NCBI GenBank assembly: GCA_963840425.1
Contig: CAWIYZ010000014.1
Span: 62,001 to 126,000, forward strand
Length of the DNA: 64,000 nucleotides
Source of the DNA: CADEFX01 sp963840425
GTDB taxonomy: Bacteria; Pseudomonadota; Alphaproteobacteria; Rhizobiales; Hyphomicrobiaceae
Direction of reading: 5' to 3'
Positions 27,366-35,864 of this stretch are shown here, piece after piece. The stretch's first letter is position 1. Each line of letters begins with the position of its first letter. The notes under the pieces are model-generated. The model worked only from the letters and a program-made list of their open reading frames with translations, did not search any database and was not told the origin of the DNA. The translations under genes were made by a program, and so were the position numbers.

Positions 27366-28148
27366 CTAGCTTCGGAACAGCGCCAGGATGCTCTGGCTGC
27401 TCGAGTTGGCAATGCTCAACGCTTGGATGCCGAGCTGCTGCTTGACTTGGAGAGCGCTGAGACGCGCCGATTCCTTGTTCAGATCCGCATCGATGAGCTG
27501 ACCGATACCGCGGTCCAGCGCATCCACCAGCGTCGTCGTGAACGTCTGCTGGGCATCAATGCGCTGCTTGGCCGAGCCGAATGCTGCGGCGGCGGCACTC
27601 ATGGCCGCAACAACACCTTCGGTTTGGATGGCATCCGTCATATCGTTCACGGACGCCTCGAGGTCATAGGCAATGACCGTCATGGTGGTTACGCCCGTGC
27701 CGGCCTCGTAACCCGTCACGACATCCTGATCCGTTCCGCTCGATGCCAGCAGGTTGGCACCCTGGAAGGTTGCGCCGGTGGCAAACTGGACGATCTGGGC
27801 CTTCAGCTCGGTGATCTCAGCATCGATGATGGCGGTGTCGACACCAGGCGTCTCGCGCGCGACATACTTGTCGAAGATCTGCTGTGCGATGCCGATGGCC
27901 CTGTCCAGCGCGCTGTAGGCCGTATCGACAACGGCGGCACCGAGGCCGAGCGCGTCTCGCACCGCGGAAAGGCCGCCGGTCTGCGTGCGCATGCCGGTCG
28001 CGATCGACCAGTAGGCGGCATTGTCCGACGCCTCGGCCACGCGGTAACCCGTCGAAATGCGCGACTGTGTCTCGTCCAACGCCTGGTTGGTCATGGAAAG
28101 CGTCTGCAGCGCGGTCATGGCTGAGACGTTGGTATTAATGCTACTCAT
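27366..28148 (-). CDS. Flagellin (copy 1)
   Basis: 260 residues, a short flagellin consisting of the D0/D1 coiled-coil ends (SSINTNVSAMTALQTL at the N-terminus, QQLGIQALSIANSSSQSIL at the C-terminus) with only a small central part (~125-190). It is exported and polymerises into the filament. Nearly identical to copy 2 at 28531-29310 except in the middle. The ATG at 28148 follows the same leader end (GAGGGACATACCC) as copy 2, a likely ribosome-binding and FlbT-responsive region. No clear terminator before fliF. Confidence 0.93.
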   Translation of the reverse strand: MSSINTNVSAMTALQTLSMTNQALDETQSRISTGYRVAEASDNAAYWSIATGMRTQTGGLSAVRDALGLGAAVVDTAYSALDRAIGIAQQIFDKYVARETPGVDTAIIDAEITELKAQIVQFATGATFQGANLLASSGTDQDVVTGYEAGTGVTTMTVIAYDLEASVNDMTDAIQTEGVVAAMSAAAAAFGSAKQRIDAQQTFTTTLVDALDRGIGQLIDADLNKESARLSALQVKQQLGIQALSIANSSSQSILALFRS

Positions 28149-28356
28149 GGGTATGTCCCTCTGCGCCTTTGGATTGCTACGGGCTTTCTGCTTCCCGCAG
28201 GCCAAAGTCCTTTCGCGCGACCACCTTGCGGGCCTTTGTGGATCAGCCGCTGCCGACTGAATAGCTAGACCGGCGACGCAACAAGACAGATGGCATCGGC
28301 CGGGCCACCTCGTCCATCCAAGACAGAATCAACTTACGTGATGTTCATATGTGGAC

Positions 28357-28367
28357 CTTGCGCGAGC
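28357..28367 (-). promoter_or_regulatory. Flagellar operon motif upstream of flagellin copy 1
   Basis: CTCGCGCAAGG on the minus strand, 208 bases before the flagellin ATG, preceded by CGTAATG as at fliF. The longer distance implies a long 5' leader. The rest of the 382-base gap between the flagellin genes holds leader sequence and the terminator of copy 2. Confidence 0.45.
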
Positions 28368-28471
28368 ATTACGTGAGAAAGGCAACACTGAAGGCGTGAG
28401 GTTTCGGGAAAATTCCCGGTCGGCAGGCTCGCCAGAGCAGCTCCAGGGTGCTTGGGCGGCTCAAGATAACG

Positions 28472-28506
28472 AAAAGGCCGCGCCCTCCTTCAAGGGCACG
28501 GCCTTT
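28472..28506 (-). terminator. Rho-independent terminator after flagellin copy 2
   Basis: Minus-strand stem AAAGGCCGTGCCC / GGGCGCGGCCTTTT with an 8-base loop, starting 24 bases after the flagellin stop. The stem ends in a short T-run. Confidence 0.75.
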
Positions 28507-28530
28507 CGGCAAAGACTACGGATTGCGGTC

Positions 28531-29310
28531 TTACCGGAACAGCGACAGGATGCTCTGGCCGCTCGAGTTGGCAATGCTCAACGCCTGGATGCCGAGCTGC
28601 TGCTTGACTTGGAGAGCACTGAGGCGCGCCAATTCCTTGTTCAGATCCGCATCGATGAGCTGACCGATACCGCGGTCCAGCGCATCCACCAGCGTCGTCG
28701 TGAACGTCTGCTGGGCAGAAATTCGCGACTTGGCGGAGCCGAACGCGGCAGCCGCCGTCCGCATGGCCTCGATGGCGGTTTCAGATGTAAGCGCGTCGGT
28801 CATGTTGGCCACCTCGCCTTCGAGGTCGTAGGCAGTAACCGACATGGTGGTTACGCCCGTGCCGGCCTCGTAACCCGTCACGACATCCTGATCCGTTCCG
28901 CTCGACGCCAGCATATTAACGCCCTGGAAGGTTGCGCCGGTGGCAAACTGGACGATCTGGGCCTTCAGCTCGGTGATCTCGGCATCGATGATGGCGGTGT
29001 CGACACCGGGCGCCGCGCGCGCGACATACTTGTCGAAGATCTGCTGTGCGATGCCGATGGCCCTGTCCAGCGCGCTGTAGGCCGTATCGACAACGGCGGC
29101 ACCGAGGCCGAGCGCGTCCTGCACCGCGGAAAGGCCGCCGGTCTGCGTGCGCATGCCGGTCGCGATCGACCAGTAGGCGGCATTGTCCGACGCCTCGGCC
29201 ACGCGGTAACCCGTCGAAATGCGCGACTGTGTCTCGTCCAACGCCTGGTTGGTCATGGAAAGCGTCTGCAGCGCGGTCATGGCTGAGACGTTGGTATTAA
29301 TGCTACTCAT
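28531..29310 (-). CDS. Flagellin (copy 2)
   Basis: 259 residues, same architecture as copy 1. The first ~125 residues differ from it at only a few positions (Arg/Gln near residue 64, ET/AA near 98-99, AN/VN near 131), and the last ~65 are almost the same; residues ~150-190 are diverged. Alphaproteobacteria often carry several flagellins in one complex filament. It is followed by a strong terminator and preceded by a leader with a perfect 8-bp hairpin (29358-29378). Confidence 0.93.
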   Translation of the reverse strand: MSSINTNVSAMTALQTLSMTNQALDETQSRISTGYRVAEASDNAAYWSIATGMRTQTGGLSAVQDALGLGAAVVDTAYSALDRAIGIAQQIFDKYVARAAPGVDTAIIDAEITELKAQIVQFATGATFQGVNMLASSGTDQDVVTGYEAGTGVTTMSVTAYDLEGEVANMTDALTSETAIEAMRTAAAAFGSAKSRISAQQTFTTTLVDALDRGIGQLIDADLNKELARLSALQVKQQLGIQALSIANSSGQSILSLFR

Positions 29311-29357
29311 GGGTATGTCCCTCGGAGCCGTTGGGTGACGTTAGACAAATATGGGGA

Positions 29358-29378
29358 CATGCCGGATCTCCCGGCATG
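29358..29378 (-). promoter_or_regulatory. Hairpin in the leader of flagellin copy 2
   Basis: CATGCCGG and CCGGCATG flank a 5-base loop, 48 bases before the ATG. It could stabilise the mRNA or act with FlbT, which controls flagellin mRNA through the 5' leader in Caulobacter. Copy 1 has no equal structure at this position. The rest of 29311-29508 has no gene. Confidence 0.4.
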
Positions 29379-29508
29379 GCAGCGCGGCATCATGCCTTTG
29401 GGTCCCCCCACCCCGTCCGGGCCCAACCTGCCATGACGCAAGGTGTAACCGAGAAGAGTTAAACGCGAATTAACTACAATTGTCGGAGTCTAAATTTCGT
29501 TCAGAGCT

Positions 29509-30255
29509 CTAGATGAACGAGCGCACCAGCCCGCCAATCAAGAGGTTCCACCCGTCGATCAGTACGAAGAATAGAACCTTGAATGGCAGCGAGATCACGG
29601 TCGGCGGCAGCATCATCATACCCATGGACATGGTGAGCGTCGCCACGATCATGTCGATCACCAAAAAAGGCAGCACAATCAGAAAGCCGATCTCAAACCC
29701 CCGCCGCAATTCAGAGATCATGAACGCGGGGATGAGCACGCGCATCTCGACATCGGCGCCCTCCTGCCGAGAGCGGATCTTCTCGTTGGCCAGATCCTCG
29801 AACAGTTTCAGATCGCGCTCCCGGACGTTGGCGCGCATGAAAGTCTTGAAGGGAGCCGCTACTCGCGCATAGGCCTCCTGCTCGTTGATCTTGTTCTCCA
29901 TGAGAGGCTTGAGACCGTTCTGCCACGCGCCGTCGAAGGTTGGCGCCATCACATAAAAGGTCATGAAGAGCGCCAGGCTGATCAGAATGAGATTGGCCGG
30001 CGTGGTCTGCAGCCCGAGGCCCGCGCGCAGGAAAGAGAGGGCGATGACGAAGCGGGTGAAGCAGGTCACCATCATCAGGAGACCGGGCGCCACCGACAAA
30101 ACGGTGATGACGAGAATGAGCTGGATCATACGCCCGGTGGCCGTGCCGTCGCCTGACGGAATGAGCGCCTCCAGGCTTGGCATCTGCGCCTGCCCCAGCG
30201 CGACCGTCGGCGTCAGCAGGAGAGCGAAGAGAAGTATGGCGCCCAGCTTCTTCAT
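29509..30255 (-). CDS. fliP: Flagellar export gate protein FliP
   Basis: 248 residues with a signal peptide (ILLFALLLTPTVALG) and four membrane helices; NLILISLALFMTFYVMAPTF, EIGFLIVLPFLVIDMIVATL and SMGMMMLPPTVISLPFKVLFFVLIDGW (read as two overlapping blocks) are the conserved FliP signatures. With FliQ and FliR it forms the helical export gate in the MS ring. Last gene of the flgB-to-fliP run; overlaps fliL by 4 bases. Confidence 0.95.
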   Translation of the reverse strand: MKKLGAILLFALLLTPTVALGQAQMPSLEALIPSGDGTATGRMIQLILVITVLSVAPGLLMMVTCFTRFVIALSFLRAGLGLQTTPANLILISLALFMTFYVMAPTFDGAWQNGLKPLMENKINEQEAYARVAAPFKTFMRANVRERDLKLFEDLANEKIRSRQEGADVEMRVLIPAFMISELRRGFEIGFLIVLPFLVIDMIVATLTMSMGMMMLPPTVISLPFKVLFFVLIDGWNLLIGGLVRSFI

Positions 30256-30755
30256 TCGACGACCAGCGATTGAATTACGACCTCGCGCACCCGTCCGCCG
30301 CTGCGCACTCGGGCGCGCTCGTTCAGGTCCTCGCGCAAATTCTGGAAACCGTTGGCGCCTTCGATCTGTCCCATGGGAACGGTCCGCAGATAGGCGACGA
30401 TGTCCTCGGTGATCTTGCCGGCGAGCACATTGTCATCCTTGCCGCCGTCCTGGACCACGACGATCGCCGCCTCCAAACGTATCCAAGCTGCTTTCGGCCC
30501 GCCCAGATTGGTGATGATCGGGCTGAGCGCCTTCAGATTGAGGCCGTCGCCGAACACCTGCTTGGCGGCGTCCTTCGCCTTCTCCTGCTTCTTGTCCGGC
30601 GGACCGTTGCTGCTCAGCCCGTACATTCCAAAGATCCCTCCGCCGACGCCGGACACGACCGTCGCGACCAGCATGGCAATGATGAAGCCGAGCAAGCCGG
30701 ATGGCTTCCCCGCCGGCTCATTCCCTTCGCCTGCCGCAACTTCGCCCTTGGCCAT
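30252..30755 (-). CDS. fliL: Flagellar basal-body protein FliL
   Basis: 167 residues: short cytoplasmic N-terminus, one membrane helix (~22-46, GFIIAMLVATVVSGVGGGIF) and a periplasmic FliL domain (LKALSPIITNLGGP, AWIRLEAAIVV, with the ending REVVIQSLVVE). FliL rings surround the stator and increase torque. It sits between flgH and fliP as in rhizobia. Confidence 0.9.
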   Translation of the reverse strand: MAKGEVAAGEGNEPAGKPSGLLGFIIAMLVATVVSGVGGGIFGMYGLSSNGPPDKKQEKAKDAAKQVFGDGLNLKALSPIITNLGGPKAAWIRLEAAIVVVQDGGKDDNVLAGKITEDIVAYLRTVPMGQIEGANGFQNLREDLNERARVRSGGRVREVVIQSLVVE

Positions 30756-30774
30756 TCGCGTCCCAACATCGGCA

Positions 30775-31491
30775 TCAGAAGGGCAGCAACCAATCCAATG
30801 CCTGCTGTCCCCAGGCGGGCTGCTGAACCTCGGTTATCCTGCCCCGCCCACCGTAGGAAATGCGCGCCTCCGCGATCTTCTCGTAAGAGACCTGGTTCTC
30901 TGTCGATATGTCGCGCGGCCGCACGACGCCCGCCACGCTCAGCACGCGCACCTCGAAGTTGACGCGCACCTCTTGGCTTCCGCTGATGACCAGATTGCCG
31001 TTCGGCAAGATGCCGGTAACCACCGCGGCGACGAGCAGCTCGATGCTCTCCGAGCGCGTAATTGCGCCTTCACTTTTCGTCGTTGTCTTGCCGTTGATGT
31101 CCGAACCGATGGTGCCGTCGCCTGAACCTTTCATCAGCGGCGTATTCATCTTGTAGTTCAGGTCCAGATTGAAATCGCGCTTGGAGTCACGCGACCTCTC
31201 CGACGTATTGTCGAGCGAAGCCTTGTCCCTGATGGAGATCTTCACAGTGACCACATCGCCGATCTTCATGGCGCGCGCATCGCGATAGAGATCCGCGCCG
31301 GTGTCCTGCCAGAAAGAGTTGCCCGGCCGATAGGATGGGATAGGTACCGGCTCGCTCGAGATCGGCACCCGCTCGGACCTGAGACCCGCACCAACCGGCG
31401 TCAGGTGGGGCTCGCGTCCAATCTCGCGCGGATTCACCCCGCACCCACCGATCAGGAGCACTCCGACAAGAACGGTTGCGCGCGTTCTCAT
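30775..31491 (-). CDS. flgH: Flagellar L-ring lipoprotein FlgH
   Basis: 238 residues with a lipoprotein signal (VLVGVLLIGGCG, lipid-bearing Cys near residue 17). NSFWQDTGADLYRDARAMKIGDVVTV and the ending RGRITEVQQPAWGQQALDWL are FlgH signatures (read as separate conserved blocks). It forms the outer-membrane L ring. The ATG at 31491 overlaps the motE stop by 4 bases, which fixes the start. Confidence 0.94.
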   Translation of the reverse strand: MRTRATVLVGVLLIGGCGVNPREIGREPHLTPVGAGLRSERVPISSEPVPIPSYRPGNSFWQDTGADLYRDARAMKIGDVVTVKISIRDKASLDNTSERSRDSKRDFNLDLNYKMNTPLMKGSGDGTIGSDINGKTTTKSEGAITRSESIELLVAAVVTGILPNGNLVISGSQEVRVNFEVRVLSVAGVVRPRDISTENQVSYEKIAEARISYGGRGRITEVQQPAWGQQALDWLLPF

Positions 31492-32207
31492 GACCGCCGC
31501 CCATCGGAAGCGGCCCTTGCGCTCTTGCCAGATGACGTCTTGCCCGCGCCAACCATGATCGCCGTGAGGCGGGCTGCCTGGTTCGGCTCCATCTCGCTCA
31601 GAATTGCACTGGACGCACGGGTGTCGAGCTTGCTGAGGACGGCAGCCGCGGTTTCTTCGTCCGATGCTGCCAGCTGCGGCGCGGCAGCGTCGGGCCGCAT
31701 GCGCGCAAAAATGCCGACGAGCTGCTCCTGGGCCTTCCTCGAGTACTCGTCGCGACGGGCCAGCCACTTCTGATACTCGGCGATTTTGGCCTCGAGCATG
31801 GCAACGCGCTTGTCGAGCTCCTGCTCGACGTCCGTGATCATCTTCTTCTGCCACGCAACCCGCGCATCCGCGGCGGCATCGGCGATATTGATGCAGTATT
31901 GCTGTGCGGATTTCGCGGCGCCCACTGCTGTTTGCGCACGCTCCCCTGCCGTTTTTGCCGATGTGGAGCCTGACGCTTGGGCGGTCTGCGTCTCCACTGA
32001 AGGCACCGATCCGGTTTCCAGACGGTCCGCTGGCAGTACCTGGGGCACGGGCTTGGCGGCTTGTGCTTGCCGGGGACTTACCGCGCCAGTGACGATGGTC
32101 GTATTCCAGCCACGCTCGGCAGCCTGCATGGATGAAAGCGACGCCGACGCCGCAAGAGCGCCGAGCATCCCGGCTCCGATCCATGCTGCGCAATGTGCCC
32201 TTCTCAT
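31488..32207 (-). CDS. motE: MotE, chaperone for MotC
   Basis: 239 residues with an N-terminal signal sequence, a long coiled-coil (~115-160, KMITDVEQELDKRVAMLEAK) and a C-terminal MgtE-N-like helical segment (AAAVLSKLDTRASSAILSEM, then EPNQAARL). In Sinorhizobium MotE is a periplasmic chaperone that folds and stabilises MotC. Position between flgI and flgH is the rhizobial one. Overlaps of 4 bases on both sides. Confidence 0.87.
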   Translation of the reverse strand: MRRAHCAAWIGAGMLGALAASASLSSMQAAERGWNTTIVTGAVSPRQAQAAKPVPQVLPADRLETGSVPSVETQTAQASGSTSAKTAGERAQTAVGAAKSAQQYCINIADAAADARVAWQKKMITDVEQELDKRVAMLEAKIAEYQKWLARRDEYSRKAQEQLVGIFARMRPDAAAPQLAASDEETAAAVLSKLDTRASSAILSEMEPNQAARLTAIMVGAGKTSSGKSARAASDGRRS

Positions 32208-33307
32208 TGCACCACCAAGTCCGCTTGCAGCGCGCCCGCCGACTTGATGGCCTGCAGGATGGCGATGATGCCTTGCGGCTTCAGTCCGATCTTGTTCAGC
32301 CCGGAAACAAAGGTCTGCAGCGTCGTGCCGCGCACGATGGCAAGCTTGCCGTCCTTCTCATCCGCCGACACGTAGGTTTCCGGCGTCGTCACCGTTTGAC
32401 CGTCGGAGAACGGAGCCGGCTGGGAGACGCGGGTATTCTCGGTAACGCGGACCGTGAGATTGCCGTGCGCCACTGCGACAGTGGAAATCTGCACATCCCT
32501 GCCGATGACGATGGTGCCCGTCCTCTCGTCGATGACGACGCGGGCCGGCACGTCAGGCTCGGTCAGCAACTCACCGATCTCGGCAATGAAGCGGGCCGCA
32601 CCAATCGTGCGCGGCTTCTGCAAGACGACCGTTCGCAGATCTTCCTCTCGCGCCACCCGCAGGCCAAAGCGATCGGCGCCGTAAGCATTGATCGCATCGG
32701 CGACGCGGACAGCAGTGTTGAAGTCCGGGTTGCGCAGCTCGAGGACGAGGACCTTCTCATCGGAGAACCGGCCTGGCGCTTCCCGCTCCACCACGGCGCC
32801 GTTCGGAATCCGGCCAGTGGTCGGCACACCCTGGGTCAACGTCTCCGCCTTACCCTGTGTGGCGAACCCCGATACGGCGAGCGGGCCTTGCGCGACCGCG
32901 TAGATGACATTGTCGGCGCCCATCAGAGGCGTCAGCACCAGTGACCCGCCTGCGAGCGAGGTTGCATCGCCCAGAGATGAGACCGTCACATCGAGGCGTG
33001 TGCCGGCGCCAATGAATGCCGGCAGTTCGGCCGTCACGATGACCGCGGCGACATTCTTCGTCCTCGGATTGGCATTGCGCACGTTGATGCCCATGCGGTC
33101 GAGCATCGATTGGATCGACTGGCTGGTGAACGGAGCGTTACGCAAGCTGTCGCCCGTTCCGTTGAGGCCGATCACCAGCCCATATCCGACAAGCTGGTTC
33201 GAGCGCACGCCCTGCACCGAAACGATATCCTTGATCCGCGTCGCCGCATTAACACTCGTTGCGAGCAGCAGACCGGCGATGAAGGCGAGAAGCGCGCGCC
33301 CGATCAT
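32204..33307 (-). CDS. flgI: Flagellar P-ring protein FlgI
   Basis: 367 residues with a signal peptide (ALLAFIAGLLLATSVNA), then RIKDIVSVQGVRSNQLVGYG, LVIGLNGTGDS and the ending KPQGIIAILQAIKSAGALQA, all FlgI signatures. It assembles the periplasmic P ring around the rod. Coupled to flgA upstream and motE downstream by 4-base overlaps. Confidence 0.95.
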   Translation of the reverse strand: MIGRALLAFIAGLLLATSVNAATRIKDIVSVQGVRSNQLVGYGLVIGLNGTGDSLRNAPFTSQSIQSMLDRMGINVRNANPRTKNVAAVIVTAELPAFIGAGTRLDVTVSSLGDATSLAGGSLVLTPLMGADNVIYAVAQGPLAVSGFATQGKAETLTQGVPTTGRIPNGAVVEREAPGRFSDEKVLVLELRNPDFNTAVRVADAINAYGADRFGLRVAREEDLRTVVLQKPRTIGAARFIAEIGELLTEPDVPARVVIDERTGTIVIGRDVQISTVAVAHGNLTVRVTENTRVSQPAPFSDGQTVTTPETYVSADEKDGKLAIVRGTTLQTFVSGLNKIGLKPQGIIAILQAIKSAGALQADLVVQ

Positions 33308-33780
33308 CGCCCGTCCACGCGTATGGTTCCATCTGCCTGCACGGCACCGCGGACGACGATGCCGCTGTCAGCATTGCGTGCAGTGACGATATCGCCAACG
33401 CCTCCGTTCTGAAGGGCCACCGCCGAGCTGGTGATCGTCAACCCATCGGCCTTGAAGACGAGAAAAGCCTGCTTCCCCTGCGCAATGACGAAAGGATCGC
33501 GGATCGCATTCAACGCGATTGGTTGATTGGGCAGTAACGTGCGGCGCGCGACTTTACCAATCGCTGCGCTTTGCGCTTCCAGCACGGTCGCGCGGGCGAC
33601 GCTGCGGGCGACGAACATGCGCTCGTAGAGCGCGTCAGCGGAAATCGTGTCTCCGGGATAGATCGCCACTCTCGGCACCGGCAAAGAAATCGTCTCGGGC
33701 TCGTTGGCGTAGGCGCGAGCGGGCGCCAACAGCAAGAGCACCGCCGCTGCCAACAATGATCCGATCCTCAACTTCACCAC
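33304..33780 (-). CDS. flgA: P-ring assembly chaperone FlgA
   Basis: 158 residues with a signal peptide (SLLAAAVLLLLAPARAYA) and a SAF-like/FlgA C-terminal domain (GKVARRTLLPNQPIALNAIR, ending DGTIRVDGR). FlgA helps FlgI polymerise. It lies between flgG and flgI, its usual place in Hyphomicrobiales. Confidence 0.9.
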   Translation of the reverse strand: MVKLRIGSLLAAAVLLLLAPARAYANEPETISLPVPRVAIYPGDTISADALYERMFVARSVARATVLEAQSAAIGKVARRTLLPNQPIALNAIRDPFVIAQGKQAFLVFKADGLTITSSAVALQNGGVGDIVTARNADSGIVVRGAVQADGTIRVDGR

Positions 33781-33788
33781 GCCGTCTC

Positions 33789-34577
33789 CTAGCGTAAGTT
33801 CTTGGCCACAGTGGCAAACATGTCATCGGCGGCCTGGATGACCTTGGAGTTCATCTCGTAAGCTCGCTGCGCCGAAATCAGCTCGGTGATCTCCTTGACC
33901 GGATCGACATTGGAGTTCTCCAGATAGCCTTGATGGATGGTGCCGAAACCGGGATCACCGGCGACGCCGAGCGTAACCGGACCGGAGGCAAGCGTTTCGC
34001 GATATAGGTTGCCGCCCAGCGGCTCCAGTCCGACCTCGTTGACGAAGGCGCCGATAGTCAATTGGCCGAGCAGCTGCAGGTTCGCATTCGCGTCAGAGCG
34101 AACGTAGACCTGCCCAGTCTCGTTGATCACAACTTCAGTGGCGTTCTGGGGGACCGTGATCGCCGGCTGCACCACATAGCCGTCCGCGGTCACGATCTGC
34201 CCGGTGGCGTTCTTGTTGAATGCGCCGGCGCGCGTATAGAAAAGCTCGTTGTTGTTGCCGGCCACCTGAAACCACCCGCGACCGTTGAGGGCAAGGTCGA
34301 ACTTGTTCGTCGTGTTCGTCATCGAGCCTTGGATGTGCAGGTTGCGCACAGCCGCCGTGCGCACCCCCAATCCGATCTGGGCTCCCTCGGGCACCTGGTT
34401 CTCCCCGCCCCTGTTCGGCGCACCCGCCACACGCTCCGCCTGGTAGAGCAGATCGGTGAACTCGGCCCGGGCGCGCTTGAAGCCGCTCGTGTTGATGTTG
34501 GCGATGTTGTTGGCGATGACCTCGACGTTGAGCTGTTGCGCATTCATTCCAGTGGCCGCGATGGCAAGCGCTCTCAT
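33789..34577 (-). CDS. flgG: Distal rod protein FlgG
   Basis: 262 residues. N-terminal rod/hook motif MRALAIAATGMNAQQLNVEV followed by NIANINTSGFKRARAEF, and the C-terminal block SNVDPVKEITELISAQRAYE typical of FlgG. It forms the distal rod. The start at 34577 is set by AAGGA about 7 bases upstream and by the family N-terminus; the frame is open to 34646. Confidence 0.95.
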   Translation of the reverse strand: MRALAIAATGMNAQQLNVEVIANNIANINTSGFKRARAEFTDLLYQAERVAGAPNRGGENQVPEGAQIGLGVRTAAVRNLHIQGSMTNTTNKFDLALNGRGWFQVAGNNNELFYTRAGAFNKNATGQIVTADGYVVQPAITVPQNATEVVINETGQVYVRSDANANLQLLGQLTIGAFVNEVGLEPLGGNLYRETLASGPVTLGVAGDPGFGTIHQGYLENSNVDPVKEITELISAQRAYEMNSKVIQAADDMFATVAKNLR

Positions 34578-34587
34578 GTCACGTCCT

Positions 34588-34854
34588 TCATATCTGCATG
34601 CGGCTGAGATCGAGGTACGCAGCGACGACCTTGTCGCGCACGGCAATGGCGCTCTGCAGCGTCTGCTCTGCCGACATCACGGCCTCGGCGACCTGCTGGA
34701 CGGAAGCCTTGCCCTGCATGCCAGTGATCGCAGCCGCCTCTCCGGCCTTCAGCGTATCGATCGCGCTCAAAGCGGCGCGCGCCAGCACCGTCGTGAAATC
34801 GAGCGACTGCATGGTATCGGATGGCGCGATCTGGGCGCTGCGCAGCGCACCCAT
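34588..34854 (-). CDS. fliE: Rod/MS-ring adaptor FliE, probable N-terminal truncation by an in-frame stop
   Basis: 88 residues from the ATG at 34854: FTTVLARAALSAIDTLKAGE and the ending AIAVRDKVVAAYLDLSRMQI are typical FliE. FliE joins the rod to the MS ring and gates early export. The expected start is the ATG at 34920, whose TGATG overlaps the flgC stop as at other junctions. It reads MIDPVSSATSPVASSFAVS and then TGA (34861-34863), and the same frame resumes GCC GAT ATG into the 88-residue part. With that codon read through the protein would be about 110 residues, the usual length. Reinitiation 9 bases after the stop could supply the shorter protein. Confidence 0.8.
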   Translation of the reverse strand: MGALRSAQIAPSDTMQSLDFTTVLARAALSAIDTLKAGEAAAITGMQGKASVQQVAEAVMSAEQTLQSAIAVRDKVVAAYLDLSRMQI

Positions 34855-34919
34855 ATCGGCTCAACTCACCGCGAAACTCGAGGCGACCGGCGATGTGGCG
34901 GAGGAAACCGGGTCAATCA

Positions 34920-35339
34920 TCACGCGCTCCGCATCAGATCGATGGTCATGGTGATCATTTCGCGGGCCTGCTTCATCACCTGCAGATTGGCCTCATAAGA
35001 CCGGTTGGCCTCGCGCATATCCGCCATCTCGACCAACATGTTGACGTTGGGCAGCTTGACGTAGCCTTTGGCATCGGCCGCAGGATTGCCGGGATCGTGC
35101 TCAATCCGGTACGGCGAGCGGTGAAGGTCCACACTCTGAACCTTGACAAGACTGGCGTTCGCGACCTCGTCGAGATCAGTCTCGAAGCTCACAACCTTGC
35201 GCGTATAGGGGTCGGCGCCCGGCGTCTTGCCCGTGGACTGCGCGTTCGCCAGGTTCTCCGAGACCACGCGCATGCGCGTCGACTGGGCCTCCAACCCAGA
35301 GGCCGCGATCTTCAGAATGGACTTGAGGGGATCGGACAT
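34920..35339 (-). CDS. flgC: Proximal rod protein FlgC
   Basis: 139 residues. LKIAASGLEAQSTRMRVVSE and NLANAQSTGKTPGADPYTRK at the N-terminus and MADMREANRSYEANLQVMKQ at the C-terminus define FlgC. Part of the proximal rod with FlgB and FlgF. It lies 3 bases after flgB and its stop overlaps the full-length fliE start by one base. Confidence 0.95.
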   Translation of the reverse strand: MSDPLKSILKIAASGLEAQSTRMRVVSENLANAQSTGKTPGADPYTRKVVSFETDLDEVANASLVKVQSVDLHRSPYRIEHDPGNPAADAKGYVKLPNVNMLVEMADMREANRSYEANLQVMKQAREMITMTIDLMRSA

Positions 35340-35342
35340 CGA

Positions 35343-35723
35343 CTACCCTTTCGAGCTTGCCATGAGCATGCGATGGAAGGCCTTGAGCACGCTGGTGTTG
35401 AGCGCGTAGCTGCGATTGACCTCACCCGCCTTGCTCATCTCCGACTCGAGGCTCACGGTATTGCCTGAGTGCAGAACCTCGCCCGCCTCATCAGGACCGA
35501 ACTCCGTGCGGGCCTCGATGCCGGACGCATGCGTCATGTGCCCGGAGCGCGTGGATGCCATTGCCAAACTCATCGCCTCGAGCGTGCTCTCGAACGGTTT
35601 GATGTCCTGAGCCTTGAAGCCAGGCGTATTGACGTTGGCGACGTTCTGAGCAATGGCCGACTGGCGCACGGTGAGCCAGTGATTGACCCGTGAGGCCACG
35701 TCGAACAGATGTATCGGGCCCAT
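35343..35723 (-). CDS. flgB: Proximal rod protein FlgB
   Basis: 126 residues starting at the ATG at 35723 (MGPIHLFDVASRVNHWLTVR), with QNVANVNTPGFKAQDIKPFE and the ending YALNTSVLKAFHRMLMASSK. First gene of the flgB-C-fliE-flgG-A-I-motE-flgH-fliL-fliP run. The frame is open to 35813 but the family N-terminus begins at 35723. A flagellar operon motif lies 46 bases upstream. Confidence 0.93.
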   Translation of the reverse strand: MGPIHLFDVASRVNHWLTVRQSAIAQNVANVNTPGFKAQDIKPFESTLEAMSLAMASTRSGHMTHASGIEARTEFGPDEAGEVLHSGNTVSLESEMSKAGEVNRSYALNTSVLKAFHRMLMASSKG

Positions 35724-35769
35724 GGCAAACCACCCCCAACCTATTTCCGGTTCTGGTCTAGTGGCCCAA

Positions 35770-35780
35770 TCTTGCCCGAG
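35770..35780 (-). promoter_or_regulatory. Flagellar operon motif upstream of flgB
   Basis: CTCGGGCAAGA on the minus strand (last base differs from the consensus), 46 bases before the flgB ATG. Confidence 0.45.
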
Positions 35781-35864
35781 GCTTGCGGTCAGGCTGCGCC
35801 GGCCCTGTTGCACATGCGCAAGGTCGACCGCAGGCAGCCGGCCATGCTGCCAAACCAGCTTCTT

